Source of the DNA: Bulleidia sp.
Lineage (GTDB): Bacteria; Bacillota_I; Bacilli_A; Erysipelotrichales; Erysipelotrichaceae
Length of the DNA: 39,880 nucleotides
NCBI GenBank assembly: GCA_016293365.1
Contig: JAEDEK010000003.1
Coordinates: 1 to 39,880, forward strand
Reading direction: 5' to 3'
The notes under the pieces are model-generated. The model did no database searches, was not told the origin of the DNA, and worked only from the letters and a program-made list of their open reading frames with translations. This document shows positions 31,262-39,689 of this stretch, one piece after another. The position numbers and the translations under genes are program-made. Within the stretch, counting starts at the first letter, position 1; every line of letters begins with the position of its first letter.

Positions 31262-32014
31262 ATGACAAGAAGACCAATTATTTTCGGTAACTGGAAAATG
31301 AACAAGACTCCAGCTGAAGCAAAGGCATTCTTTGACGGCATGGCTGGATATGTTACAGGCGAAGAAGCAGCTGAATACGGTGTCGGCGTACCTTTCGTTG
31401 ATCTGGATGTAGCTGTTAAGAACGCTGGTGCATTAAGCGTCGGTGCAGAAAACTGTAACGAACTGGATTCCGGTGCATATACAGGTGAAGTCTCCGTACC
31501 AATGCTCAAGGAAATTGGTATCACATACTGCATCATCGGACATTCCGAAAGAAGAACATACTATAATGAAACATCTGCTCATTGTGCTGCAAAAGCAAAG
31601 AGACTGTTTGCTTCCGATATCACACCAATTCTGTGTATTGGTGAAACAGAAGCTGAATATGATGCAGGTAAGACAGAAGAAGTTGTCAGAACTCAGCTGA
31701 AGGAATCTCTGGAAGGCCTCACAGCTGAAGAAGTAGGTAAGATCGTTCTTGCTTATGAACCAATCTGGGCAATCGGTACAGGTAAGTCTGCAGATGTCAA
31801 CACAGCTGAAGCATGCTGCAAGCTGTGCCGTGATACAGTACGTGAACTGTATGGCGATGAAGCTGCTGAATCCGTACGTGTACAGTATGGTGGATCTGTA
31901 AAGCCAACAAATATCAAGGAATATATGGCTTGTGCAGACATCGACGGTGCTCTGATCGGTGGCGCATCCCTGAAGGTTGACTCCTTCAAGGAACTGGTTG
32001 ACGCTACAAAGTAA
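31262..32014 (+). CDS. tpiA: triose-phosphate isomerase
   Basis: The 250-aa enzyme has all active-site elements: FGNWKMNKT (Lys), IIGHSERRTYY (His), LAYEPIWAIGTGKSA (Glu and flexible loop 6), and the phosphate-binding YGGSVKPTN and GALIGGASL. It interconverts dihydroxyacetone phosphate and glyceraldehyde-3-P. Only 7 bases follow the pgk stop and no clear Shine-Dalgarno is visible, so its translation probably depends on ribosomes finishing pgk. Confidence 0.98.
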   Translation: MTRRPIIFGNWKMNKTPAEAKAFFDGMAGYVTGEEAAEYGVGVPFVDLDVAVKNAGALSVGAENCNELDSGAYTGEVSVPMLKEIGITYCIIGHSERRTYYNETSAHCAAKAKRLFASDITPILCIGETEAEYDAGKTEEVVRTQLKESLEGLTAEEVGKIVLAYEPIWAIGTGKSADVNTAEACCKLCRDTVRELYGDEAAESVRVQYGGSVKPTNIKEYMACADIDGALIGGASLKVDSFKELVDATK

Positions 32015-32016
32015 GG

Positions 32017-32039
32017 TTTCAAAGAGAAAGCTCTTGAAA
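32017..32039 (+). other. intercistronic hairpin between tpiA and eno
   Basis: TTTCAA-GAG and CTC-TTGAAA (32017-32026 and 32031-32039, one bulged A) form a stem without a T-run. It could be an mRNA stability or processing element; read-through into eno is expected. Confidence 0.4.
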
Positions 32040-32072
32040 TAAATTAAGGTTATCAATAGGAGGAAAACAAAG

Positions 32073-33425
32073 ATGCCTAATTTCGTAGATCCAATTGCTG
32101 AAGTTCATGCTCGTGAAGTCATCGACTCCCGTGGCAATCCTACAGTAGAATGTGAAGTTACAACAGAATCCGGTGCATGGGGACGTGCAATCGTTCCATC
32201 CGGTGCTTCTACAGGTGAAAGAGAAGCTCTCGAACTCAGAGACGGCGACAAGAACCGTTTCGATGGTAAGGGTACATTAAAGGCTGTTGCTAACGTAAAC
32301 GAAAAGATCGCTCCAAAGGTTCTCGGTCTGAACGTATTCGATCAGGCAGCTGTCGATAAGGCTATGCTTGACCTGGATGGTACACCATTCAAGTCCAACC
32401 TCGGTGCAAACGCTACTCTGGCTGTTTCTCTGGCTACAGCACGTGCTGCTGCTGACTCCTGTGGTCTGCCACTGTACAAGTACATTGGTGGTGCAAATGC
32501 AAAGGTTCTGCCAGTTCCAATGATGAACGTCCTCAATGGTGGTTCCCATGCTGACTCCACAGTTGACTGCCAGGAATACATGATCATGCCTGTTGGTGCT
32601 ACTTCCATTCATGAAGCAGTACGTATGGGTGCTCAGACATTCCATGCTCTGAAGAAGGTTCTGAAGAAGTATGGTTATGACACAGGTGTAGGTGACGAAG
32701 GCGGATATGCTCCATCTTCTCTGGCTAACGGTTCCGGACCACTGGAAGAACTCAAGAATGAAGGCCCTCTGGCTCTGATTGCTGAAGCTGTTCAGGCTGC
32801 AGGCTTCGAACTTGGTAAGGACATCGCATTTGCTATGGACCTGGCTGCTTCTGAATTCTACAACCCAGAAACAGGTATGTATGAACTGTCCAAGTCCGGA
32901 CAGGGCAACCTGACATCTGACCAGATGATCGACATGATCGAAGACTGGACCAACAAGTATCCTCTGATCTCTGTAGAAGATGGTCTTGCTGAAAATGACT
33001 GGGATGGCTGGAAGAAGCTGACAGACCGTCTGGGCGACAAGATTCAGCTGGTTGGTGACGACCTGTTCGTTACAAACACAACTTATGTCAAGAAGGGTAT
33101 CGAACTTGGCGTAGCTAATGCTGTTCTGATCAAGGTTAACCAGATTGGTACACTGACAGAAACTCTCGATGCAATCGAAATGGCTAAGGAAGCTAAGTAC
33201 ACAGCAGTTGTTTCCCACCGTTCCGGTGAATCTGAAGACAGCACAATCGCTGACCTGGTAGTTGGTGTCAATGCTGGCCAGATCAAGACTGGTTCCATGA
33301 GCCGTACAGACCGTATTGCTAAGTACAACCAGTTAATGAGAATTGAAGAAGAACTCGGTGACGTTGCTGAATTCCGTGGAAGAAAGGGCTTCTACAACGT
33401 AAAGGCTCTGTCCGCAGCTGAATAA
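32073..33425 (+). CDS. eno: enolase
   Basis: The 450-aa enzyme has the conserved start VIDSRGNPTVE, the mobile loop SGASTGEREALELRDGD, catalytic Glu in GVGDEGGYAP, Mg ligands in AMDLAASEF, SVEDGLAENDW and LVGDDLFVTN, the catalytic Lys in LIKVNQIGT, and SHRSGESEDSTIADL. It converts 2-phosphoglycerate to phosphoenolpyruvate. It is about 15-20 residues longer than typical enolases, with extra residues after the GDEGG motif (LANGSGPLEELKNEGP). AGGAGGAAAA precedes the start. It ends the pgk-tpiA-eno operon; a phosphoglycerate mutase is not in the set. Confidence 0.98.
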   Translation: MPNFVDPIAEVHAREVIDSRGNPTVECEVTTESGAWGRAIVPSGASTGEREALELRDGDKNRFDGKGTLKAVANVNEKIAPKVLGLNVFDQAAVDKAMLDLDGTPFKSNLGANATLAVSLATARAAADSCGLPLYKYIGGANAKVLPVPMMNVLNGGSHADSTVDCQEYMIMPVGATSIHEAVRMGAQTFHALKKVLKKYGYDTGVGDEGGYAPSSLANGSGPLEELKNEGPLALIAEAVQAAGFELGKDIAFAMDLAASEFYNPETGMYELSKSGQGNLTSDQMIDMIEDWTNKYPLISVEDGLAENDWDGWKKLTDRLGDKIQLVGDDLFVTNTTYVKKGIELGVANAVLIKVNQIGTLTETLDAIEMAKEAKYTAVVSHRSGESEDSTIADLVVGVNAGQIKTGSMSRTDRIAKYNQLMRIEEELGDVAEFRGRKGFYNVKALSAAE

Positions 33426-33446
33426 TTCAACTGGATCTCACAAATG

Positions 33447-33476
33447 AAGCAGAATACTTCGGTATTCTGCTTTTTT
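33447..33476 (+). terminator. strong intrinsic terminator after eno
   Basis: A perfect 11-bp stem (33447-33457 with 33462-33472) capped by a stable TTCG tetraloop, followed by T residues. Confidence 0.93.
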
Positions 33477-33492
33477 ATGTTATATTCAGCAT

Positions 33493-34050
33493 ATGAAGAT
33501 GAATCAATTACTGATGAAAACATGCATTGCAGGCATGCTCCTTGCAGGATGTACAACAACAGATCAGCCAGGTATGGAACAGAAGGATCCGTTAAAAGTT
33601 TATAAAAATCTGCCGGAAGAAAACAGATACCAATTACTGGAAGATGATAGTCTGAAAGCAAAGGTCGAAAATGGTACTGGAATCATTGTCATGGCACAGA
33701 AAAATGAAGATGATAGTCCATATGCCGTTTATGCCGTACATGATCTGCTGGAAACATATGACATGAGTGCCGGTTATTATGAAGTGGTCAATGAAAAGGA
33801 TCCATCTATTGTATCTCTTGTGAAAAACAACCTTTCAGGCGGAACTTTTTATGTGGATGATGATGTATCCTGCCCGCTTGTGCTGTTTGTACAGAAGGGT
33901 GAGATCGTCAATCTGTTTGATGATGATTATTTTGAGGATCATCCTTCCTATGCAGTACCACAGCTTCAGAAGGCAATGGAATCCATGCAGTTATATTTAG
34001 AGGATCAGAAGGTGGATGCCTGTGATGAGGGGTGTCAGTTGGGAGGATGA
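33493..34050 (+). CDS. small lipoprotein of unknown function
   Basis: The 185-aa protein has a short basic N-terminus, a hydrophobic stretch and lipobox LLAGC (Cys near residue 20), so it is predicted to be lipid-anchored outside the membrane. The mature part is acidic (for example DDDYFEDHP), ends with cysteines (CDEGC), and has no recognised motif. No Shine-Dalgarno site is visible. A -10-like TATATT (33481-33486) ends 6 bases before the ATG, so the mRNA may be leaderless. An alternative ATG at 33499 exists. I do not recognise the family. Confidence 0.7.
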   Translation: MKMNQLLMKTCIAGMLLAGCTTTDQPGMEQKDPLKVYKNLPEENRYQLLEDDSLKAKVENGTGIIVMAQKNEDDSPYAVYAVHDLLETYDMSAGYYEVVNEKDPSIVSLVKNNLSGGTFYVDDDVSCPLVLFVQKGEIVNLFDDDYFEDHPSYAVPQLQKAMESMQLYLEDQKVDACDEGCQLGG

Positions 34051-34094
34051 TTCTGTTTTCGGCCTAAAATTCATATATCATCCGGAATGTTCGA

Positions 34095-34123
34095 TTGCAA
34101 CCATATATTTTGAATGCTATAAT
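34095..34123 (+). promoter_or_regulatory. promoter of secG
   Basis: TTGCAA (34095-34100) and extended -10 TGC plus TATAAT (34118-34123) have a 17-bp spacer. Confidence 0.85.
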
Positions 34124-34152
34124 AGCAAGGCACAGCGAAAGGAGCTTTTCAT

Positions 34153-34374
34153 ATGCTTGACGCGATTTTGATTATTGTATCTGCATTACTGATTGTTCTG
34201 TCTTTACTGCAGAGTGGAAAAACTGATGGTATGTCAGGTGCATTCACCGGCAATGGTGGATTGAACCTGTTTGCAAATGTGAAGGAAAGAGGTTCTGAGA
34301 AGGTCATTTCCAATCTGACACTTGTTCTTGGAATTGTATTCTTCGCACTTGTCATTATTATCCGTCTTGTATGA
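34153..34374 (+). CDS. secG: protein translocase subunit SecG
   Basis: The 73-aa protein has two membrane spans (residues 3-20 and 50-72) joined by the SecG loop with LLQSGKTDGMSGAFTG. SecG is the small accessory subunit of the SecYEG channel. Length fits Bacillota SecG. AAAGGAGC precedes the start. Its place before rnr-smpB-ssrA is a conserved arrangement in the phylum. Confidence 0.95.
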   Translation: MLDAILIIVSALLIVLSLLQSGKTDGMSGAFTGNGGLNLFANVKERGSEKVISNLTLVLGIVFFALVIIIRLV

Positions 34375-34378
34375 TCAG

Positions 34379-34408
34379 AACCGGTGCATGCCGGTTTTTG
34401 TTTTTTTT
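34379..34408 (+). terminator. intrinsic terminator after secG
   Basis: AACCGG (34379-34384) pairs with CCGGTT (34391-34396), followed by TTTG and eight T. Confidence 0.8.
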
Positions 34409-34469
34409 GGTGACAGTTTCTGGATTTTACAGAATACGTGTATTATTACAGTAGAAAGGGGCTGATGGT

Positions 34470-36686
34470 ATGAATCATATGGATCTTGAAAATCAGATTC
34501 TTGCATGGCTGGAAAGCCACCCGAAAAGAAACAGAAGAATGGAAGATATTATTGAAGGACTCGGTATCGATGATCTTATGGTAAGACAGGTCCTGGATCA
34601 GATGGAACAGAACTATGAAGTGTTCCGTTCGGAAACAGGACAGTACCAGTCCAGAAAAATGGCGGGGATTGTGGAAGGGAGAATTTCCATCAATCGTGCC
34701 GGATTAGGTTTTATTGACCGTGAAGATGCGGAGTCAATCCGTATCCGTGATAACGCTCAGAAAACAGCTCTGGATGGAGATACTGTACTTGTACAGTGTC
34801 AACCATGGCAGGTGTATGGAACCGTCATTGCAGTATTAAAGCGGGCACGTACCCATGTCATTGGTACATTTGAAGATTCCGGACGTGGACTGCACCTTGT
34901 CCTGGATGATGAAAAGCTACAGGAGAAGATCAAACGTGTCAGATATGACGATGACTTTACACCGATCAGTGGAATGAAAGTCGTCTGTGATATTGAATCC
35001 TATGGTATTCCGATGATTCTGCATGTACGTCAGGTCATCGGTTATAAGGATGATCCCGGTGTTGATATCACATCCATCCTTCTTGATCATGATATCGAGG
35101 GAGAATTCCCGGATGAAGTCATGGAACAGGTACATTCCATTTCTCAGACAGTCAAGGAAAAGGAATTGGAAGGCAGAGTCAATCTGTGCGATGAGATTAC
35201 GGTAACAATTGACGGCGATGATTCCAAGGACTTTGATGATGCAGTCAGTGTCAGCAGAAATGAAAATGGATGGCTTCTCAAGGTATCGATTGCGGATGTA
35301 TCACACTATGTAACGGAAGGATCTCCTCTGGATCAGGAAGCTTTGAAAAGAGGATGTTCCACCTATGTGACAGATCGCGTTGTACCGATGCTGCCACATG
35401 AATTATCCAATGGAATCTGTTCATTGAATCCCCATGTGATCCGACTGACACTGACATGCCAGATGCAGGTAAAAGAAGATGGAAGCATTTCCGATTACAG
35501 AATCTATCCTTCCTGTATCCGATCTACGGAACGCATGACCTATAATAATGTCAATCGAATCCTGGATGGTGACAGGAAACTGATAGCGGAATATGAACAT
35601 CTTGGTTGTCTGTTTACGGATCTTGCGGATTGCGCGGATGCGATTCGAAGGCACAGAACATCCAAAGGTGCGATTGCATTCAACAGCAGCGAATCCGAAA
35701 TCCGTTGTGATAAGAATGGGCATCCATATTATGTAGGTCCACGACACAGTGGCCATGCGGAAGAAATGATTGAGGACTGCATGATTGCGGCAAACGTATG
35801 TGTGGCAAACTTCATGAAATGGCAGGAAATTCCATCCATTTACCGTATTCATGATGAACCATCTTCAAAAAGGCTTAACGACTTTGTGCGGACTTCAGAA
35901 CTGCTGGGACATAAACTGATTCTGCCGAAGAACAGTATCCGTCCGACGGTCATTCAGAACTATCTGGAATCGGTGCAGGACAGTGATGAATATCCTGTTC
36001 TCAGTACATTACTGTTAAGATGCATGCAGAGGGCGAAGTATGATAACCGATGCATCGGTCATTTCGGTCTTGGTGAAGAGGAATATCTGCATTTTACATC
36101 TCCAATCCGCCGTTATCCTGATCTGATTGTTCATCGTATGTTACGGAAGTATTCTTTTGAAGGTTGTATGGATGAAACACAGAGGGCGATGGATGAGCAG
36201 ATGACAGCGGAAGCAGCGGAACAGTCATCTATCCGTGAAAGACTCAGTGCAGATGCGGAATTTGCCTGTGCCGATATGAAGAAGGCGGAATATATGGAAG
36301 ACCATATCGGCATGATTGCGGAAGGAATCATTACAGGAGTACAGTCCTATGGCATGTATGTGCAGCTGCCAAGCACCGTTGAAGGTCTTGTCAGAATCTC
36401 CGCCATGGGGGATGATTATTTCGTCTATGATCAGGCAAGAATGCAGCTTGTCGCAAATGGATCACGAAAGAAATACCGTGTCGGTATGAAAGTTGTAGTC
36501 ATGTGTATCGGTGCTGATAAGAAGCAGGGTAATGTGGATTTCGCACTTGTCGGCAAAAACGGCAGGGTCTATGGAATCAACAGGGCGTCGCAGTATGGAA
36601 AACGCAGAGAATCCACACATAGAAAGAAGAGTGAAAGGAAAGGATATGGCAGAAAACAGAACCGGAGAAAAAACCGTAGCGCTTAA
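34470..36686 (+). CDS. rnr: ribonuclease R
   Basis: The 738-aa 3'-5' exoribonuclease has an N-terminal winged-helix domain (1-60), cold-shock domains (about 65-215), the RNB catalytic domain (about 245-580) with the metal-binding aspartates in DGDDSKDFDDAVSV, a C-terminal S1 domain (about 625-705, GIITGVQSYGMYVQLPSTVE) and a Lys/Arg-rich tail. It degrades structured RNAs and acts with SmpB-tmRNA on stalled mRNAs. GAAAGGGG precedes the start. Its 3' end overlaps smpB by 41 bases. Confidence 0.97.
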   Translation: MNHMDLENQILAWLESHPKRNRRMEDIIEGLGIDDLMVRQVLDQMEQNYEVFRSETGQYQSRKMAGIVEGRISINRAGLGFIDREDAESIRIRDNAQKTALDGDTVLVQCQPWQVYGTVIAVLKRARTHVIGTFEDSGRGLHLVLDDEKLQEKIKRVRYDDDFTPISGMKVVCDIESYGIPMILHVRQVIGYKDDPGVDITSILLDHDIEGEFPDEVMEQVHSISQTVKEKELEGRVNLCDEITVTIDGDDSKDFDDAVSVSRNENGWLLKVSIADVSHYVTEGSPLDQEALKRGCSTYVTDRVVPMLPHELSNGICSLNPHVIRLTLTCQMQVKEDGSISDYRIYPSCIRSTERMTYNNVNRILDGDRKLIAEYEHLGCLFTDLADCADAIRRHRTSKGAIAFNSSESEIRCDKNGHPYYVGPRHSGHAEEMIEDCMIAANVCVANFMKWQEIPSIYRIHDEPSSKRLNDFVRTSELLGHKLILPKNSIRPTVIQNYLESVQDSDEYPVLSTLLLRCMQRAKYDNRCIGHFGLGEEEYLHFTSPIRRYPDLIVHRMLRKYSFEGCMDETQRAMDEQMTAEAAEQSSIRERLSADAEFACADMKKAEYMEDHIGMIAEGIITGVQSYGMYVQLPSTVEGLVRISAMGDDYFVYDQARMQLVANGSRKKYRVGMKVVVMCIGADKKQGNVDFALVGKNGRVYGINRASQYGKRRESTHRKKSERKGYGRKQNRRKNRSA

Positions 36687-37113
36687 CCGCAGAGCTTCTC
36701 ATGATTATTTCCTTGAAGAGAGGATTGAGGCGGGTATGGTTCTGACCGGTACGGAAATCAAATCAGTACGTCAGGGCAAGGTGCAGTTCAAAGACAGCTA
36801 TATCTCAATTTATAAAGGAGAAGCATGGATTAAGGGTATGCATATTTCCGCTTATAAAGAGGGTAACATCTTCAATGTGGATGAAGAAAGAGACAGAAAA
36901 CTGCTTCTGCATAAAACAGAGATCCAGAAGCTTCTCAATAAGGTGAAACTGAAAGGATACACATTGATTCCCGTCCGCATGTATCTGAAAAACGGAAGAG
37001 CTAAACTGGAAATTGCACTGGCAAAAGGTAAGGATCTGTATGACAAGCGTCAGACAGATAAGATCAGAGATGCCAAGCGTGAAATGCAGAAAGCTCTGAA
37101 GTATCATGGCTGA
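36646..37113 (+). CDS. smpB: SsrA-binding protein SmpB
   Basis: The 155-aa protein has the SmpB core (LNRRASHDYFLEERIEAGMV, TGTEIKSVR), KGMHISAYKEGN, the C-terminal LAKGKDLYDKRQTDKIRDAK and a basic tail. It binds tmRNA and delivers it to stalled ribosomes. The start at 36646 follows AGGAAAGGA and gives the standard length; the longer frame upstream is a shadow within rnr. Its direct partner ssrA lies 71 bases downstream. Confidence 0.97.
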   Translation: MAENRTGEKTVALNRRASHDYFLEERIEAGMVLTGTEIKSVRQGKVQFKDSYISIYKGEAWIKGMHISAYKEGNIFNVDEERDRKLLLHKTEIQKLLNKVKLKGYTLIPVRMYLKNGRAKLEIALAKGKDLYDKRQTDKIRDAKREMQKALKYHG

Positions 37114-37122
37114 TCAAGCCAA

Positions 37123-37151
37123 TTGAAACATTGCGTAAGAAATGCTATAGT
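37123..37151 (+). promoter_or_regulatory. promoter of ssrA
   Basis: TTGAAA (37123-37128) and extended -10 TGC plus TATAGT (37143-37151) with a 17-bp spacer form a strong promoter. Confidence 0.88.
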
Positions 37152-37152
37152 A

Positions 37153-37179
37153 CAGTCACAGGATAGATTCCTGTGACTG
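37153..37179 (+). promoter_or_regulatory. 11-bp perfect inverted repeat at the ssrA start site
   Basis: CAGTCACAGGA (37153-37163) and TCCTGTGACTG (37169-37179) are exact reverse complements with a 5-base gap. The predicted transcription start (about 37158) falls in the left arm, and mature tmRNA begins 6 bases after the right arm. It could be a DNA operator or, if transcription starts earlier, a 5' leader hairpin removed by RNase P. Confidence 0.6.
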
Positions 37180-37184
37180 CCTGT

Positions 37185-37552
37185 GGGGGTGTAATGGTTT
37201 CGACAGGTTAATGTCTGATTCAGACTGCAGTGGAGTGATGACCTTATCATCATTTAAATTTAAACGCAAACAACACAAATAGAAACTACGGTTTCGCTTT
37301 CGCTGCCTAATTGGCACTCGTAAGTGCTGCAGCGCACCGGCTCCTGTCTTATTCCATTTGATGGAAGCTGTGTATTGAAAATGGATAAGGTGACCCTGAA
37401 GCCTGTAAGGTAATCCCGACAAATCACAGGCACATTCAGTGACGGTATGTCTGATGGACATGTCACTGTCTTATCAACCATCGGACTAAACTGTAGATGT
37501 CTGAATGTGGGGCTTCTCTTGGACAGGGGTTCAATTCCCCTCATCTCCACCA
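37185..37552 (+). ncRNA. ssrA: transfer-messenger RNA (tmRNA)
   Basis: The 368-nt RNA begins with GGGGGTG (37185-37191), which pairs with CATCTCC (37542-37548), and ends in encoded ACCA. The T arm is GGACAGGGGTTCAATTCCCC-like near 37521-37540. The tag frame starts at GCA 37266 and stops at TAA 37308, encoding ANNTNRNYGFAFAA. It ends FAFAA rather than the common ALAA, still a plausible ClpXP-type degron. It rescues stalled ribosomes with SmpB and RNase R, encoded just upstream. Confidence 0.96.
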
Positions 37553-37558
37553 TGAATG

Positions 37559-37590
37559 AAAACTCTGACCTGAAATGTCGGAGTTTTTTT
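37559..37590 (+). terminator. intrinsic terminator of ssrA
   Basis: AAAACTCTGAC (37559-37569) pairs over 11 bp (one G-U) with 37577-37587; the 3' arm ends in T residues that continue to 37590. Confidence 0.9.
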
Positions 37591-37611
37591 ATAGGATACA
37601 GGATAATGTGA

Positions 37612-37640
37612 TTGTATTCTTTCTGCCTTTCGATGATAAT
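37612..37640 (+). promoter_or_regulatory. promoter of the 634-aa protein gene
   Basis: TTGTAT (37612-37617) and GATAAT (37635-37640) with a 17-bp spacer. The leader is about 38 bases with GAGGTAG before the gene. Confidence 0.65.
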
Positions 37641-37684
37641 GTAGATATCAGTTACGAAACACTTATTCTGTCTTTGAGGTAGTT

Positions 37685-39589
37685 ATGGATTATTTTGAAC
37701 CAATAGAACGGGAAATCCTTTCGTTTAAGGATTTTTTCAGGAATGAATGTCCTGATTCTGCAGATGAAATTGTCAGCACGGAAAAAATGTCGAAAGATCA
37801 GATCCGTTATCTGATCCATTTTAAAAAAGAAATGAGGAAAAGAAAGATCGATCCATGCAGGATCCTGGAAGGTGCAAGAAAGCACAGGATCTGGGGTATG
37901 TATTACATGTTTGGCAGAGAACTGAGTCATCGTCATCATGGGATGGTGGATGATATTGTCAGTCATTGTGATGAGATTCCGGAAGAATGTCGCATTCCTT
38001 TTCTGCTGTCTGTATGCATGGTGAATCATTTTGAACATCCAAAACTGAATGCCCGGCTTCTGGAAAAGCTGAAAACGCTGGAAAACAGAAATCTCAGCAA
38101 AGAGACAGTCCAGCATGAGTATATTACTGTCTACGCGCCTGCTGCGTATGATCGAAGTCCAAAATCGATGAAACATCATCTGGCATGGTTTGTGAATCTG
38201 GATGATGCACTGCAGGAACAGATGTGGTGCTATGACAAAGCAAAGGAACATAAAATGACGGCTTCAGACATTCCGGTCAATATCATGGAGGCCAATATCT
38301 TTGTAAAGGATATTCTGTTGGAATCAAACTACTGCACAAACCCGAAAGAAGGTCAGAATGTCGTCATTCAGGATGGATGTGTGATGGATATCGGTATTGT
38401 TGCAGATCTGGATGAACTGCAGGAAGATGTGATCTGGGAGCAGATGCCAGGCAGAATACTCCCGGATGAAGATAAAGAAATGTACATCTCTCGCAGAACC
38501 GATGAAATGAGAGATGCAGAAAAACAGGCGGGCATTCCTTTTACTAAGGTGAGTTTCGCCAATATCAATCTCCGTCTGACAAAAGTGGAGGATGTCCGGG
38601 TCATTCTGCAGAGTAGACTGCGTATGAGTGACGGAGAGGCAATCAGAGTTACACGTGAGCTGATCAGACAGAATCCTGATAATGGATGGATGATGACATT
38701 CATGAATAACTCAGTCAGGGACGGGTATTATAAAGCCATCTTTCTGGATCGTTATGATCGGTCATTCTTTGTTGCCTTTGCATCAAGAAGAAAAAAACTG
38801 AAAGGATATGAAGGGCCTTACGGAGTAGATCGGGATGGTCCTTCTTATCGGGATCGATATGAGATTGTCGCAATTGATCCAGATACATGGGCTTCAGCAC
38901 TGCAGTCGGTTAAAGATGGTGGTACGCAGAAAACTGCAATGAAGAAAAAAGAATCCGCTACTGAGCAGAAGCAGCGGAAGGAACCTTCTTTGAAACTGAA
39001 TGCAGAAGATATTGAGAATCTGAAAAAGCAGATCTACATTCAGCAGATCGATGAAATGTACGAAAAAGAACTGGAAAGAAAGAACAGTGAACTGGAAAGC
39101 CTGAATGAAAGAATGCAGCAGATGCATGTGGAAATGCAGAATATGGAAAAGATGCTGGCTTCGGCAAGGAAAAAGCTGGCGGATCAGGATGGAATATCCA
39201 TTCTGAAAGCAGGCAGTGAGGTGGAAAAATTCGACCATGAAGCAAAGGCATTTGTACTCAAGGCAATCCGGCACGAGGTGGAACACTGCGAGACAGGCAC
39301 ACGCAGAAAAGATATACTGATGGATGTACTGAAAGCCAACAGTGATGGAACGGAAAACCTGCTGGCATACAAAAGTGAGGAAATCAAGCGTATTGTCAAA
39401 GGATACCGTCTTGCAACGGAAATCACAGATAAGCTGCAGGCATGTGGTTTTGAGATGATAAAGGATGGCGGGCATGTAAAAATGCGTTATCCTGGCGATT
39501 CCCGATATATACAGCCTTTCGCTTCAACACCAAGTGATCATAGGGCTGGAGAAAACCTGGCAACTCAGATCCGCAAAAAGTTTTTCTGA
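37685..39589 (+). CDS. large coiled-coil protein of unknown function with possible HicA-like C-terminus
   Basis: The 634-aa soluble protein has no signal peptide or membrane span. Residues 1-420 are a region I do not recognise, with many charged and aromatic residues (HRHHG, EYITVYAPAAYDRSP, and a YYKAIFLDRYDRSFFVAF strand pair). Residues 432-503 are a strong coiled coil (EKELERKNSELESLNERM). Residues 515-634 form a compact domain whose end (GFEMIKDGGHVKMRYPGD, then TPSDHRAGENLATQIRKKFF) resembles the HicA-type double-stranded RNA-binding fold. It is a single-gene unit with its own promoter and terminator, directly behind ssrA, a common integration site. Roles in RNA binding or defence are speculation. 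Confidence 0.75.
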   Translation: MDYFEPIEREILSFKDFFRNECPDSADEIVSTEKMSKDQIRYLIHFKKEMRKRKIDPCRILEGARKHRIWGMYYMFGRELSHRHHGMVDDIVSHCDEIPEECRIPFLLSVCMVNHFEHPKLNARLLEKLKTLENRNLSKETVQHEYITVYAPAAYDRSPKSMKHHLAWFVNLDDALQEQMWCYDKAKEHKMTASDIPVNIMEANIFVKDILLESNYCTNPKEGQNVVIQDGCVMDIGIVADLDELQEDVIWEQMPGRILPDEDKEMYISRRTDEMRDAEKQAGIPFTKVSFANINLRLTKVEDVRVILQSRLRMSDGEAIRVTRELIRQNPDNGWMMTFMNNSVRDGYYKAIFLDRYDRSFFVAFASRRKKLKGYEGPYGVDRDGPSYRDRYEIVAIDPDTWASALQSVKDGGTQKTAMKKKESATEQKQRKEPSLKLNAEDIENLKKQIYIQQIDEMYEKELERKNSELESLNERMQQMHVEMQNMEKMLASARKKLADQDGISILKAGSEVEKFDHEAKAFVLKAIRHEVEHCETGTRRKDILMDVLKANSDGTENLLAYKSEEIKRIVKGYRLATEITDKLQACGFEMIKDGGHVKMRYPGDSRYIQPFASTPSDHRAGENLATQIRKKFF

Positions 39590-39591
39590 TG

Positions 39592-39619
39592 GAAAGATCG
39601 AAAGTGATCTTTCTTTTTT
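39592..39619 (+). terminator. intrinsic terminator after the 634-aa protein gene
   Basis: GAAAGATC (39592-39599) pairs perfectly with GATCTTTC (39606-39613), followed by six T. Confidence 0.88.
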
Positions 39620-39689
39620 CGTGAAATGTAAAAAAATAGATACTGGAGATCATTTCATGTAGGATACTGGCATACAAAAGAGCGGGAAT

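Noticed and set aside
32277..33218. 313-codon minus-strand frame opposite eno
   Set aside because: Shadow of eno, explained by its strong codon bias.
37530..37552. Integration of an island at the ssrA 3' end
   Set aside because: I looked for a second copy of the tmRNA 3' end further right in the window and found none; there is no integrase gene in view.
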